Below the pieces are notes generated by a model. That model had not been told where the DNA came from, did not search any database, and worked only from the letters and a program-made list of their open reading frames with translations. Of a DNA stretch of 64,000 nucleotides, positions 46,457 to 56,621 are shown in pieces. How positions within the stretch are numbered: position 1 is the stretch's first letter; every line of letters starts with the position of its first letter. The translations under genes and the position numbers were made by a program. Origin of the DNA: Paraglaciecola marina (GTDB taxonomy: Bacteria > Pseudomonadota > Gammaproteobacteria > Enterobacterales > Alteromonadaceae); NCBI RefSeq assembly GCF_004360155.1, contig NZ_SAIS01000001.1, forward strand, positions 434,001 through 498,000, read 5' to 3'.

Positions 46457-47431
46457 TCAGCGTTTGAATTTTTTAGCATATTGACTTGGAGATAAGCCCG
46501 CGTGTTTTTTAAAAAGCCGAGTAAACGAACTCAAGTCTTCGTATCCCACTTGGTTAATGATCCTTTCAATACTGTCTTGGGTGGTTTCGAGAAATCGTTT
46601 GGCAGCTTCGATACGTAAAGTTTGAATATAGTTTAGTGGTGTTTGGTCTGTTGCTTTTTTAAAGCGTCTATTAAATGTACGGGCGCCTAGATTCACTAAT
46701 GGAGGAAGCTGGTTAACTGATATGTGCTGATTAAAGTGCTCTTCTAGCCACTCTTGAACAAATAATATATCTGGATCTTGATGGTACTTTTTAGCTCTTA
46801 GGGTAGCATAGGCCGCTTGGTCACCTCGGCCTATATCAATAACATGGGCTTTTGCTGTAGTAGTGGCTACGTCATGCCCACAATATCTTTCAATTAACAA
46901 TAAGGCTAAGTCAAACCAAGCCATGCCCCCACCAGAACAGTAAATGTTTTGGTCAGACGTTATCATTTTTTCAGGACATAGGTTAACGTCCGGGTATCTT
47001 TGTTTAAACTGCTGCGCATACCCCCAATGAGTCGTTGCGTCCTTGTTTTGTAAAACACCTGCTTCTGCTAATAAAAATGCACCACTGCAGTTACTCGCTA
47101 TATCGGCATTGTTACTAAAGTGCTTTTTAATATGGGGTAGTAAAGCCCGGTTATTATTAAGGACTGTAATTAACTCACCTCCTATAGTTGGCACCAGTAA
47201 TAGGTCTGTTTCAGCTACCTCTTCAATGGCGATATGACTAGTCAATTCAATTTGGTTAATACATTTTACGGGCCGCTTTTTTATCGAAGCAATTTGTACA
47301 TCAAAGAAAGGCGTTGGTGCTTCCCCAGACATACGTTGCCAAGTTACTCCAGCTAAAGCAAACAAGTCTAAGGCTCCAGTTATAGCACTGGCATAAGCTT
47401 GATCGAACCCCAAAATAGTTACTTTAAACAC
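46457..47431 (-). CDS. GlxA-family transcriptional regulator (DJ-1/PfpI plus AraC HTH)
   Basis: 324 residues. The N-terminal DJ-1/PfpI-like domain (LGFDQAYASAITGALDLFALAG; SNCSGAFLLAEAGVL with the nucleophile-elbow Cys; THWGYAQQF) is followed by an AraC DNA-binding domain (LGARTFNRRFKKATDQTPLNYI; VGYEDLSSFTRLFKKHAGLSPSQY). GlxA-type proteins control metabolic or stress genes in response to small molecules. It is divergent from the acyl-CoA dehydrogenase gene and may regulate it. Confidence 0.93.
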   Translation of the reverse strand: MFKVTILGFDQAYASAITGALDLFALAGVTWQRMSGEAPTPFFDVQIASIKKRPVKCINQIELTSHIAIEEVAETDLLLVPTIGGELITVLNNNRALLPHIKKHFSNNADIASNCSGAFLLAEAGVLQNKDATTHWGYAQQFKQRYPDVNLCPEKMITSDQNIYCSGGGMAWFDLALLLIERYCGHDVATTTAKAHVIDIGRGDQAAYATLRAKKYHQDPDILFVQEWLEEHFNQHISVNQLPPLVNLGARTFNRRFKKATDQTPLNYIQTLRIEAAKRFLETTQDSIERIINQVGYEDLSSFTRLFKKHAGLSPSQYAKKFKR

Positions 47432-47588
47432 CCTTAATAAACCTCTTGATTAGTCATAAATAATGATGACTTATAGCTGGCTTAAATGACCATTAATATG
47501 TCATATGTGCCAATGATAGCCAACTCATAATTTTGCGATTCTTTAACAAGTTAAATTTAATCAGTTTGGTGACAAACAAGGTTTTTAT

Positions 47589-49406
47589 ATGAGTAATGAG
47601 TTGGTAAAACGTAGAGAGTTGTCTTTTCAATTGTTTGAATTGTTAGATACGAATGCGCTGTGTGAGCGAGAACGTTTTAGCGAACACAATCGTGAGACTT
47701 TTGATGCGGTTATGGATATAGCCGAGAAGATAGCCACCGAAAAATTTGCAACACACAATGCGAAAGCTGATGCTAACGAGCCTACCTTTGATGGTGAAAA
47801 GGTAACTATGATCCCCGAAGTCCAAGAGGCGTTTGATGCGTATGTTGAATCGGGCTTAATTGCTGGCAGATTTGATTTTGATGAGGGCGGAATGCAACTT
47901 CCTGAAACCATCATGACTGCCTGTGCAGGCTACTTTATGGCTGCAAACCCTTCAAGCACGGGTTATCCATTTTTAACTGTGGCCGCCGCCAATGTAATAC
48001 GTAACTTCGCTTCAGAGGCTCTCAAAAATGCTTTTATGCCTCGCATGTTAACCGGTGAGTTTACTGGGACTATGGCACTAACTGAGCCCCATGCGGGTTC
48101 GTCACTAGCTGATATTCATACATCTGCTAGAAAACATGCAGATGGTAACTATCGTATAAAAGGTAACAAAATCTATATATCCGGCGGTGATCATGAGTTG
48201 TCTGACAACATAGTGCACCTAGTTTTAGCGAAAATCCAAGGTGCACCAGCTGGCGTCAAAGGTATTTCACTTTTTGCTGTTCCTAAGTTTCGTTTAGATG
48301 ATGCTGGAAACCCAGCTGAACGCAATGATGTGTCTCTTGCTGGCCTTATTCATAAAATGGGATATAGAGGAACCACTTCTACCGCTTTAAGTTTTGGTGA
48401 AAAAGAAGATTGCCACGGTTATTTAATTGGAGAAGAGCATCAAGGGTTACGTTATATGTTCCTGATGATGAACGAAGCTAGGTTAGGAGTCGGTTTTGGC
48501 GCTGCAATGATTGGCTATAGCGGTTATCAATATTCTTTAGAATACGCAAAAGAGCGAACTCAAGGTCGAGTAGCTCCTCATAATAGACCTACTGATGCGC
48601 CTGCTACCATTATTCAACATGGCGATGTAAAACGTATGTTGTTAGCACAAAAATCCTATGTGGAAGGAGGCATGGCTTTATGTTTTTACGCCGCCCGCTT
48701 GGTGGATGACGCGCACACTTTGGTTGATGAGAGTGTGAAAAAACAAGCATCTGAATTACTCGATCTATTAACTCCTATCGTAAAAGCTTGGCCCTCTGAG
48801 TTTGGCCCTAAAGCGAATGACTTAGCAATACAGGTACTAGGAGGCTCAGGTTATACCCGTGAATATCCAGTGGAACAATGTTGGCGAGACAACCGTTTAA
48901 ATCCGATTCATGAAGGTACTAATGGCATTCAGGCTTTAGACTTACTCACCCGTAAATTATGGCAAGCAAATGGTGCGGGGCTGGCATTATTACAAGGGCG
49001 TATGCAACAGGACTTTGAGGCGGTTACAGGGCAAGTGAGCAAACAATTAATTGCCAAGTTGCAACCATACCTACAAAAAATGCAGGGTTTGATACCTAGT
49101 TTAGGAGCAAGCTTACAGTCTGAACAACAAGCTGTTTTACTCGCTAATGCTACATGCTTTATGAACATATTTGGTCAGATAGTGATGAGCTGGATGTGGA
49201 TACGTCAAGCAAATATTGCGGAGGTGGCATTGTCCACTTGGGCAAATAGCAAAGAAGAAAATCAACAAGATGTGGATTTCTATAATGGCAAAATCCAGGC
49301 TGCAAAATATTTCGTACATTGGGAGTTACCCTTAGTACAGCGAGACATTACGCTTCTTATTGATATGGATGATAGCTGTAGTGATATGCAAGCCAATTGG
49401 TTTTAA
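47589..49406 (+). CDS. Acyl-CoA dehydrogenase family protein (DmdC-type length)
   Basis: 605 residues. FAD-dependent core: MALTEPHAGSSLADIHTSA, KIYISGGDHEL, then the catalytic-Glu segment NPIHEGTNGIQALDL and VQCWRDNRLN-like. An extra C-terminal helical domain (about 470-600) makes it longer than short-chain enzymes, as in DmdC (methylmercaptopropionyl-CoA dehydrogenase) and related groups. It would feed electrons to EtfAB. The SDR gene starts 32 bases downstream. Its substrate cannot be told from sequence alone; other dmd genes are absent. Confidence 0.92.
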   Translation: MSNELVKRRELSFQLFELLDTNALCERERFSEHNRETFDAVMDIAEKIATEKFATHNAKADANEPTFDGEKVTMIPEVQEAFDAYVESGLIAGRFDFDEGGMQLPETIMTACAGYFMAANPSSTGYPFLTVAAANVIRNFASEALKNAFMPRMLTGEFTGTMALTEPHAGSSLADIHTSARKHADGNYRIKGNKIYISGGDHELSDNIVHLVLAKIQGAPAGVKGISLFAVPKFRLDDAGNPAERNDVSLAGLIHKMGYRGTTSTALSFGEKEDCHGYLIGEEHQGLRYMFLMMNEARLGVGFGAAMIGYSGYQYSLEYAKERTQGRVAPHNRPTDAPATIIQHGDVKRMLLAQKSYVEGGMALCFYAARLVDDAHTLVDESVKKQASELLDLLTPIVKAWPSEFGPKANDLAIQVLGGSGYTREYPVEQCWRDNRLNPIHEGTNGIQALDLLTRKLWQANGAGLALLQGRMQQDFEAVTGQVSKQLIAKLQPYLQKMQGLIPSLGASLQSEQQAVLLANATCFMNIFGQIVMSWMWIRQANIAEVALSTWANSKEENQQDVDFYNGKIQAAKYFVHWELPLVQRDITLLIDMDDSCSDMQANWF

Positions 49407-49437
49407 CAAATTAATAAAAATACAAACAGGACACGTT

Positions 49438-50202
49438 ATGAGAAAAGATATGTTTGATTTAACAGGAAAGGTTGCATTAGTCACAGGTGCAAGCCGCGGT
49501 ATCGGTGAGTCAATCGCCAGACTTTTAGCGGCCTATGGGGCTCGGGTTATTGTATCGAGTCGTAAAATTGATGGCTGTGAGGCTGTCGCTAAGAGCATTC
49601 GAGAAGAAGGCGGTGACGCTTTTGCTATGGCCTGTCATGTGGGAGAAATGGCGCAAATAAATAATATATTTTCGGAAATCAACGAGCAATTTGGTCGCTT
49701 AGATATACTAGTCAATAATGCGGCTGCTAATCCTTATTTTGGTCATATTTTAGATACCGACTTGGCGGCATACGATAAAACAGTTGATGTGAACATTCGT
49801 GGTTATTTCTTTATGTCTACCGCCGCTGGTAAAATGATGAAACAGCAGGGGGGAGGTGTAATTTTAAATACGGCTTCTGTAAATGGTATTTCTCCCGGTA
49901 TGGGCCAAGGAATTTACTCTATTACCAAAGCTGCTGTTATTAGCATGACTAAAGCCTTTGCAAAGGAATGTGGTTCACTAAATATCAGAGTAAACGCGTT
50001 ATTACCGGGGTTAACCGAAACCAAGTTCGCATCTGCTTTAACGGGTAATGATAAAATATTAAAAACAGCATTGATGCAAATACCTTTGGGTCGAACTGCA
50101 CAGCCTGATGAAATGGCAGGAACTGTTTTGTACTTAGTGTCAGATGCATCAAGTTATACCACTGGCACGACTGTGGTGGTTGATGGTGGTTATCTAAGTT
50201 AA
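49438..50202 (+). CDS. Short-chain dehydrogenase/reductase
   Basis: 254 residues from the ATG at 49438, which has AGGA upstream and places the protein just before DLTGKVALVTGASRGIG. An earlier ATG at 49360 lies inside the acyl-CoA dehydrogenase gene and is unlikely. SDR motifs: TGASRGIG, NNAAANPYFG, catalytic YSITK with Ser in TASVNG, and a VNALLPGLTETKFA turn. It reduces or oxidises a hydroxy/keto substrate with NAD(P). It is paired with the acyl-CoA dehydrogenase, so an acyl-CoA degradation step is plausible. Confidence 0.93.
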   Translation: MRKDMFDLTGKVALVTGASRGIGESIARLLAAYGARVIVSSRKIDGCEAVAKSIREEGGDAFAMACHVGEMAQINNIFSEINEQFGRLDILVNNAAANPYFGHILDTDLAAYDKTVDVNIRGYFFMSTAAGKMMKQQGGGVILNTASVNGISPGMGQGIYSITKAAVISMTKAFAKECGSLNIRVNALLPGLTETKFASALTGNDKILKTALMQIPLGRTAQPDEMAGTVLYLVSDASSYTTGTTVVVDGGYLS

Positions 50203-50218
50203 TTTACAATATAGAAAT

Positions 50219-50247
50219 AAAAACAGCGGCTTTTAGCCGCTGTTTTT
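50219..50247 (+). terminator. Terminator after the SDR gene
   Basis: Perfect 13-bp stem AAAAACAGCGGCT/AGCCGCTGTTTTT with a 3-base loop, 16 bases after the stop. Confidence 0.9.
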
Positions 50248-50490
50248 ATTTATGGGTTAGCATAATGAATCCTACTTTATCTAAGGGGCGAGTTTTAGGG
50301 GACAAAGGATAGGTGGCTCGCTGCACAAAAATTCGCCCAAGGTCAACGGACCCCAGTCTTAAGCTTTCACTATCCTTTTGTATAATTTGTAACAAAATAT
50401 ACCTAGGATAAATTTTAGCTAAGATTGCTTAGTGCATAGCATTTACGGTTTAATAGTTGAAAATAGTATTCTACATCAAAGGTTTATTGA

Positions 50491-52995
50491 ATGTTCAAAC
50501 TGCGTCCCCGAGGCCTATTGGTCGCCAGTGTTACTTTATTATTTGTATCTTGTTCTGCTACACAGACTGTGAGCACACCACAAGAGTCTTTGGGAACAAA
50601 CGTTGTTCCAGCATATGAAACCCTTACTACTAGTACCCAAACAGTCTCCAATACTTCAGGAGAAACGTTAACCTTAAAGCAGATTATGGCTGATCCTGAC
50701 TGGATGGGGCGACAACCTATTAGTCCCTACTGGGCTGATGACAGTGCCGGTGTTTACTATCAGCAGAAACGCCTAGGATCACCATTAAGAGATTTATGGG
50801 TTAAAGAGTTAAATGATGCAAGCAACGGAAGTAAGGTTAGTATCAGTGGTAAACACCAAGAAGCATATCAACGCAGGGTGTTAGATAAGCATAGAGAAAT
50901 GGCAGCTTGGGTATTCGAAGGAAACATTTTTTATAAAGATTTAAAGACTGATCAGTTAAAGCAGCTCACCAAAGACAACAAAAAACCATACAACCTTAGG
51001 TTCCTAAATGATGGTCGTTTAAGTTTTCAAAGTGGTGATAACTTTTATGGGATTGATCCTAAAACAGGGTTCTATGAATTATTAGTTACTTGGAAGTTTG
51101 CCGATAAACCTAAAGCGGTTAGTGCGCCAGATGATTATATTGCAGAGCAACAGCAAGGGCTGATCGAGGTCGTAGCCTTAAAACGGCTATATAAGCAGCA
51201 AGAGTTTGAACAGCAAAAAGTATTAGAGAAAAATAATAGCTCTGTTGCTCCCGCTAGCTTTTATTTTGCTAAAGGTAATGAAACAGTAGAAGCGAGTTTG
51301 TCGCCAAATGGAAAATGGTTAATCATTGTAGAAACTAAACAGTCTCCATGGCGTGATGACGGCGATATCATGCCAAATTATATAAATGAAAACGGCCGAA
51401 TTTCACCTGATAAAGTACGCCCTCGGGTGGCTGATGTCACTCCAAAGACAGAAGATTTGTGGTTACTCAATATTGAACAACATTCAAAAAAGCCATTAAG
51501 CTACGGTAATTTACCTGGTTTTAATGATGATGTGCTAGCGTCAGTTAAACGAGAAAATGCTGCTGCAAAAGGCAAAGAATACTCTGTTAATCGTCTTCCT
51601 AGAGATATTGTTTTGTTACGTGACTGGTCATGGTCTCAAAGTGCAATTCAATGGCACAGTAACGGTGATAACGTGGCAGTCATGCTAGAAGCTTGGGATA
51701 ACAAAGATAGATGGTTAACCACTGTCGATGTATCTGAAGGTAAGTTAGAAAGTCAGCATAGATTGCACGATGATGCTTGGATAAATTACAAATTCAATAG
51801 TTTTGGTTGGTTGCAAAATAGCAAAGCGCTTTACTACCTATCGGAAGAGTCGGGTTATGCTAATTTATATTTAAAACCTATTGCAGGGGCGGCTACTGCC
51901 CTTGTTTCAGGGGCATTTGAAGTTGATAACCTTACCCTAAGTCAAGACGATAACTTTGTATATTTTAAAGCTAATATTAAGCACCCAGGTATATATGAAA
52001 TCTACCGAGTAGGCTTACAAAGTGGCGACGTTGAAACCTTAACTAATTTGAACGGTATGACGGATTATCAACTTAGTCCAAATGAGCAGTCTTTGTTATT
52101 AACCCATTCTAAACTGACTCGCCCACCTGAGCTTTATGTCAAAGCGTTAAATGATAGCGCCGCTAAACAGATTACCTATACCACTAGCCAAGCCTTTTTA
52201 GATATAGATTGGATTGCCCCTGATATTGTTCCTATTAAGTCTAGTTATACAGATAAACCTATTTTTTCTAGGGTGTATGCACCTAAAAACGCAAACTTTG
52301 AGTTTGATGAAAAAAGAAAAGCTGTGGTGTTTAGCCATGGTGCGGGATATCTGCAAAACTCCCATTTAGGGTGGTCTGGTTATTTCAGAGAGTATATGTT
52401 CCACAATATGTTGGTGCAGCAAGGTTATGTTGTGCTAGATATGGATTACCGCGCGTCTGCTGGTTATGGCCGAGATTGGCGAGCGGCGATTTACCGTCAA
52501 ATGGGCACACCTGAAATTCAAGACTTACAGGACGGAGTGAATTGGTTAGCAGAAAACCAACATGTTGATGCCAGTAGAGTAGGGACATACGGCGGCTCAT
52601 ACGGTGGTTTTATGACGTTTATGGCCATGTTTAAATCACCAGATTTGTTTAAAGCTGGCGCAGCACTTAGGCCTGTATCTGACTGGGCACATTACAACCA
52701 TGGTTATACATCTAATATTTTGAACACCCCTGACATTGATCCTATTGCCTATGAAAGAAGCTCGCCCATATACTTTGCAGAAGGGTTACAAAAGCCACTT
52801 CTCATCAATGCACCTATGGTAGACAGTAATGTATTCTTTGTAGATGTGGTTAGATTAGTTCAACGTTTTATTGAGCTTGAAAAACAAAACTTTGAAACAG
52901 CTATTTACCCCGTCGAATCCCATGGTTTTGTGCAGCCTAGCTCTTGGTTGGATGAATACCGCCGCATTTATAAGTTGTTTGAAACCAATCTCTAG
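50491..52995 (+). CDS. S9 family prolyl oligopeptidase/DPP-IV-like lipoprotein
   Basis: 834 residues with a lipobox FVSC (Cys about residue 21). A long beta-propeller region (about 60-580) is followed by an alpha/beta hydrolase domain with GGSYGGFMT (Ser703), Asp778 in MVDSN and His811 in ESHGF. These enzymes cleave dipeptides or oligopeptides after Pro/Ala-type residues at the cell envelope. A terminator follows. It fits a marine heterotroph using peptides; substrate specificity is not shown. Confidence 0.93.
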   Translation: MFKLRPRGLLVASVTLLFVSCSATQTVSTPQESLGTNVVPAYETLTTSTQTVSNTSGETLTLKQIMADPDWMGRQPISPYWADDSAGVYYQQKRLGSPLRDLWVKELNDASNGSKVSISGKHQEAYQRRVLDKHREMAAWVFEGNIFYKDLKTDQLKQLTKDNKKPYNLRFLNDGRLSFQSGDNFYGIDPKTGFYELLVTWKFADKPKAVSAPDDYIAEQQQGLIEVVALKRLYKQQEFEQQKVLEKNNSSVAPASFYFAKGNETVEASLSPNGKWLIIVETKQSPWRDDGDIMPNYINENGRISPDKVRPRVADVTPKTEDLWLLNIEQHSKKPLSYGNLPGFNDDVLASVKRENAAAKGKEYSVNRLPRDIVLLRDWSWSQSAIQWHSNGDNVAVMLEAWDNKDRWLTTVDVSEGKLESQHRLHDDAWINYKFNSFGWLQNSKALYYLSEESGYANLYLKPIAGAATALVSGAFEVDNLTLSQDDNFVYFKANIKHPGIYEIYRVGLQSGDVETLTNLNGMTDYQLSPNEQSLLLTHSKLTRPPELYVKALNDSAAKQITYTTSQAFLDIDWIAPDIVPIKSSYTDKPIFSRVYAPKNANFEFDEKRKAVVFSHGAGYLQNSHLGWSGYFREYMFHNMLVQQGYVVLDMDYRASAGYGRDWRAAIYRQMGTPEIQDLQDGVNWLAENQHVDASRVGTYGGSYGGFMTFMAMFKSPDLFKAGAALRPVSDWAHYNHGYTSNILNTPDIDPIAYERSSPIYFAEGLQKPLLINAPMVDSNVFFVDVVRLVQRFIELEKQNFETAIYPVESHGFVQPSSWLDEYRRIYKLFETNL

Positions 52996-53013
52996 TTAGT
53001 CTTATATTTACGG

Positions 53014-53035
53014 GAGGCAAATTTAGCCTCTTTTT
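53014..53035 (+). terminator. Terminator after the S9 peptidase gene
   Basis: Stem GAGGC (53014-53018) with GCCTC (53026-53030) and a T-run TTTTT, 19 bases after the stop. Confidence 0.8.
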
Positions 53036-53097
53036 ATTGTTTGTACTTTATTTGGGCTGTTGCTTTAGTAATGGTTTCTCTCAGTTAGGAAAGACCA

Positions 53098-54330
53098 ATG
53101 TTCTCTTCTCGTTTAGTTTTAGGCCTATGCTTAGTTGCCGTTAGTATCAAGGTTTTTTCTGGGCCTTTAGTTATGCTGGAGATGCAGAATTTAAGTAGTG
53201 TTAAAACTGACTTACAGTCTCAAACTGCTACTACAGATACTCTAAAAGCTTATGAATTATTAATAAAACGGGCTAATGACGCTTTATATTTAGGTGGGTA
53301 TTCAGTGGTAGATAAGTCTATTTTGCCACCCTCAAAAGACCCCCATGATTATTTAAGTATCAGTCGTTATTGGTGGCCAGACAGCAGTAAATCAGATGGT
53401 TTACCTTGGATAAGAAAAGACGGCATTACCAATCCTGATACACAAACTGATAGTGTTGACCGGAAACGTTTAGGGGCAATGTCACAAAGTGTGCAGGTTT
53501 TAGCGCTGGCTTATTATTTTTCTGGATATGAAAAGTATGCGCTCAAAGGTACTGAACTAATTAAGAGGTGGTTTTTAAAACCTGAAACAAAAATGAACCC
53601 ACATTTAGAATTTGCCCAAAGTGTACCTGGTAAGAATATTAGACGGCGCTCGGGTATTTTAGATGGGCGGCTAATACCAGCAAATCTATTAGATGGAATT
53701 ACTTTATTGAGTTCATCCAGCCACTGGAGCGAACAAAATGATAAGGAAATGAACCTTTGGCTGCATTCTTACCTTAACTGGTTAACAAATAGCGAATTGG
53801 GGCTGGAAGGGGCTAAACAAACTAACAATCACGGTTCTTGGTATTATTATCAGGTGGCGGCATTGTCTTGGTATTTAGGCGACAACACTGGGTTAGTTAA
53901 GGCAGTGCAAAATACCAAGGCGCATATGTTGCAGCAGTTTGACGAGCAAGGGGCGCAATATCATGAATTAGTGCGAACTCGACCTTATTTTTATAGTTGT
54001 TTTAATCTTGAAGCGCTGACAAGTATCGCGGCCATTGCAAAAAAGGTAAATATTGATCTTTGGGAATACGCTACAGCTAACCAAGGCATTTTAAAAACTG
54101 CTGTTGAATACCTTATTCCTGCTGCTAAGGGAGAGCCATGGACCCATGGAAATAAAGCAATTAAGGCCACTGATTTAATAAAGATATTAGACAGGTATAA
54201 TCAGTACAGCGGCGAACCTTCACAACAAACATTACTTACACAACTATTACAACAAGCGAAATCAAGTAAACGTAGCAGTACTATGTATTACCGTTTTGTA
54301 TTACTAAACCCTAAAGCACTTTTAGAATAG
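53098..54330 (+). CDS. Alginate lyase family protein (PF05426-type)
   Basis: 410 residues with a signal peptide (about 1-22, ending KVFSG). The family pattern is clear: DPHDYLSISRYWWPD, LGAMSQSVQVLALAYYF, LIKRWF, GILDGRL, and the key NNHGSWYYYQ. These (alpha/alpha)-barrel lyases cleave alginate or other uronic acid polymers by beta-elimination in the periplasm. The exact PL family and polymer are not certain. No other alginate-degradation gene is in the window, so this gene is isolated. Confidence 0.87.
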   Translation: MFSSRLVLGLCLVAVSIKVFSGPLVMLEMQNLSSVKTDLQSQTATTDTLKAYELLIKRANDALYLGGYSVVDKSILPPSKDPHDYLSISRYWWPDSSKSDGLPWIRKDGITNPDTQTDSVDRKRLGAMSQSVQVLALAYYFSGYEKYALKGTELIKRWFLKPETKMNPHLEFAQSVPGKNIRRRSGILDGRLIPANLLDGITLLSSSSHWSEQNDKEMNLWLHSYLNWLTNSELGLEGAKQTNNHGSWYYYQVAALSWYLGDNTGLVKAVQNTKAHMLQQFDEQGAQYHELVRTRPYFYSCFNLEALTSIAAIAKKVNIDLWEYATANQGILKTAVEYLIPAAKGEPWTHGNKAIKATDLIKILDRYNQYSGEPSQQTLLTQLLQQAKSSKRSSTMYYRFVLLNPKALLE

Positions 54331-54342
54331 TTTAGTAAGAGC

Positions 54343-54972
54343 CTATGTTGTTTTAGACGAGGTTAATTTATGTTTACCAAATAAAATTAGAATAACTACC
54401 AGCCCAGAGAGAGAGCCAAATAGGTGTGCATCTATGGCGACATTTGCATCAATTAATTTGGCTACTTGGCCACTTGCACCATACATTTGTTCATTGAGTA
54501 CTTTCACGGCAATACCAACTAGCATGACCCAGCCGGTTTTGAAATGGTGCTTGATATCAAAGTATGCTCCTACTACAAATAATCCATGCAAGACCCCAGA
54601 TAAACCCACGTACCATTTAAGTTGAGGGGCAAACAGATATAAGCTTATAGATGTGCTCAAACATAGAAATATAAATAAAGCTAAGTAGCGGCTCGTAGTG
54701 GTGTAGTGTCCATGTAAAGCCCATAATAACGCTGTTCCAAACAAATTCAGTAACATGTGGTTAGTATTGGTATGCAAGAAATGCCCACTGATTAAGCGCC
54801 ACCAATCACCTCTTGATATTTCTTCATATTCATAGGCAAATAAGCTGCTACTTGATGGCTCATTAATAGCCATTAATATACTCAGGGCGATGATTGCTAT
54901 TGGACCTACAACATATTGTTTTTGTAATGGTAAATTTAACATTTTTATTCTTGAAGAAAATACTACAGCCAT
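54343..54972 (-). CDS. rrtA: Rhombosortase (rhomboid-family intramembrane serine protease)
   Basis: 209 residues with about six membrane helices. GDWWRLISGHFLHTNTNHMLLNLFGTALLW, the active-site YVGLSGVLHGLF (Ser) and DAHLFG (His) match rhombosortase (TIGR03902 type), shorter than general rhomboids. Rhombosortase processes proteins that carry a C-terminal GlyGly-CTERM signal, for secretion by type II systems. I see no GlyGly-CTERM protein encoded in this window. An ATG at 54942 is an alternative start. Its 3' end is 12 bases from the convergent lyase gene. Confidence 0.88.
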   Translation of the reverse strand: MAVVFSSRIKMLNLPLQKQYVVGPIAIIALSILMAINEPSSSSLFAYEYEEISRGDWWRLISGHFLHTNTNHMLLNLFGTALLWALHGHYTTTSRYLALFIFLCLSTSISLYLFAPQLKWYVGLSGVLHGLFVVGAYFDIKHHFKTGWVMLVGIAVKVLNEQMYGASGQVAKLIDANVAIDAHLFGSLSGLVVILILFGKHKLTSSKTT

Positions 54973-55082
54973 GTTACCTAAATCTACCTTAAATATGGTT
55001 ATAAATTATCAAAGGTGATAGTAGGCATTTGTGTTGAGCTTACGCTAGTGAAAGTGTGACCATCAGTTAAACTATTTGATGC

Positions 55083-55547
55083 TTAATCTAGGCTTACTGA
55101 ATTGACCTTCCACTTATTATCAATTCTCAATAGCTCAACCACTCTCATATCTTTAAAAATATCACCATCTAGTTCGCCCTCAAAAAACAGTGCTATTTTG
55201 GCGTCTTTTGCAAACTCATTTCTTCCGGCGCTGCGGGTACTAGGTTGGATTTTTACTGTATCAAAACGCATGTTCAGTACGTGTTTTTGAACGCTTTTAT
55301 TGGTGTGATACGAACGTAATAAACGCTGCATTTTTGGGGTGCTGAGTTGAAATGATCCATCTAAGGTTTTATCGTGGTAGATATGATCAAAAAATTGAAT
55401 GGCAGCAAATTCTGGAATGTCACTATCTAACATACCAAACTTTCCTCCTCCTTTTTTAGGCTCACTTGGGTTACAAGCATTAAGCACTGTTAAAATTAGG
55501 GTTAACCAGTAAATTTTCTTGTATATAGGTTTAAACACATCTATCAA
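55083..55547 (-). CDS. Unknown lipoprotein
   Basis: 154 residues with a lipobox VLNAC (Cys about residue 25). The mature part contains IPEFAAIQFFDHIYHD and ends in RVVELLRIDNKWKVNSVSLD, a pattern seen in small NTF2-like or DUF4878-type envelope proteins, but I cannot assign a family. It stands alone between rhombosortase and cysK. Function unknown. Confidence 0.75.
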   Translation of the reverse strand: MIDVFKPIYKKIYWLTLILTVLNACNPSEPKKGGGKFGMLDSDIPEFAAIQFFDHIYHDKTLDGSFQLSTPKMQRLLRSYHTNKSVQKHVLNMRFDTVKIQPSTRSAGRNEFAKDAKIALFFEGELDGDIFKDMRVVELLRIDNKWKVNSVSLD

Positions 55548-55601
55548 CTATTATTAATTTTCTGTGGACTAATCATACCTTCTTTTGTAATAAGACCAAA
55601 A

Positions 55602-55630
55602 GAAAAGGGAGGCCTAAGCCTCCCTTTTTA
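55602..55630. terminator. Terminator of cysK
   Basis: Stem AAAAGGGAGGC (55603-55613) with GCCTCCCTTTT (55618-55628) and a CTAA loop, T-runs on both strands, about 26 bases past the cysK stop. Confidence 0.88.
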
Positions 55631-55655
55631 GTAATTATTTAAACCTTGCAGTCAA

Positions 55656-56621
55656 TTATTGAACGTTCTCAGCGTCAGAAAACTCACCAGCAAACATAGG
55701 GCTACTTAGGTAACGCTCAGAAGCACTAGCTAAGATTACAACCACGTTTTTATCTGCGTTTTCAGGTTTTTCAGCCCAGCGTTTTGCTGCGACAACAGCT
55801 GCACCAGAAGAAATACCGACTAAGATACCTTCTTCTTTCATTAACCTGTGAGCCATTTCGATAGACTCTTCGTTGGTCACTTGCTCAACAGCGTCGACTA
55901 AATCTAAGTCTAGGTTACCAGGAATAAACCCTGCGCCTATACCTTGTATTTTGTGAGGACCTGGTGTTAATTCTTCACCTGCTTTAGCCTGGGTAATCAC
56001 GGGAGAGTCAGTTGGCTCAACCGCTACAGTAGTAATCGCTTTGCCCTGTGTCTTTTTGATGTAACGGCTGGTACCTGAAATGGTTCCACCTGTACCTACA
56101 CCCGCTACAAAGATATCAATCTTACCATCTGTATCATTCCAGATTTCTGGGCCTGTGGTTTTTTCATGAATTTCAGGGTTTGCTGGATTTTCAAATTGGT
56201 GCATTGGAATGTATTTAGTTGGGTCTGAAGCAACGATATCGTTAGCTGCGTTTATCGCGCCTTTCATACCTTTAGGAGCTTCAGTTAACACTAGGTTTGC
56301 TCCCATAGCTTTCAACAGTTTACGACGTTCTAAACTCATAGAACTAGGCATAGTTAGCGTGATCTTATAACCACGAGAAGCGGCAACAAACGCAAGGGCA
56401 ATTCCGGTATTACCACTTGTTGCCTCTACTATTTCACAACCAGGCTTAAGAATACCCTTTTTCTCAGCATCCCAAATCATGTTTGCGCCAATACGACACT
56501 TAACACTAAAGCTGGGGTTTCTTGATTCTATTTTAGCAAACACGTTGCCGCCTGTTACACGATTCAGTTTAACTAATGGGGTTTTGCCGATTGCTAATGA
56601 ATTGTCGTCATAAATTTGCAT
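55656..56621 (-). CDS. cysK: Cysteine synthase A
   Basis: 321 residues. PLP-binding Lys in [15 protein letters not shown], the [14 protein letters not shown] substrate loop, the phosphate-binding [16 protein letters not shown] and VGISSGAAV are all present. It makes cysteine from O-acetylserine and sulfide. It is transcribed alone, with a strong terminator; 318 bases of upstream DNA separate it from the divergent MoxR gene. Confidence 0.96.
   Translation of the reverse strand: MQIYDDNSLAIGKTPLVKLNRVTGGNVFAKIESRNPSFSVKCRIGANMIWDAEKKGILKPGCEIVEATSGNTGIALAFVAASRGYKITLTMPSSMSLERRKLLKAMGANLVLTEAPKGMKGAINAANDIVASDPTKYIPMHQFENPANPEIHEKTTGPEIWNDTDGKIDIFVAGVGTGGTISGTSRYIKKTQGKAITTVAVEPTDSPVITQAKAGEELTPGPHKIQGIGAGFIPGNLDLDLVDAVEQVTNEESIEMAHRLMKEEGILVGISSGAAVVAAKRWAEKPENADKNVVVILASASERYLSSPMFAGEFSDAENVQ

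Noticed and set aside
53098-54330. Alginate utilisation locus
   Set aside because: Only one lyase-family gene; no TonB receptor, transporter or other lyase in the window.
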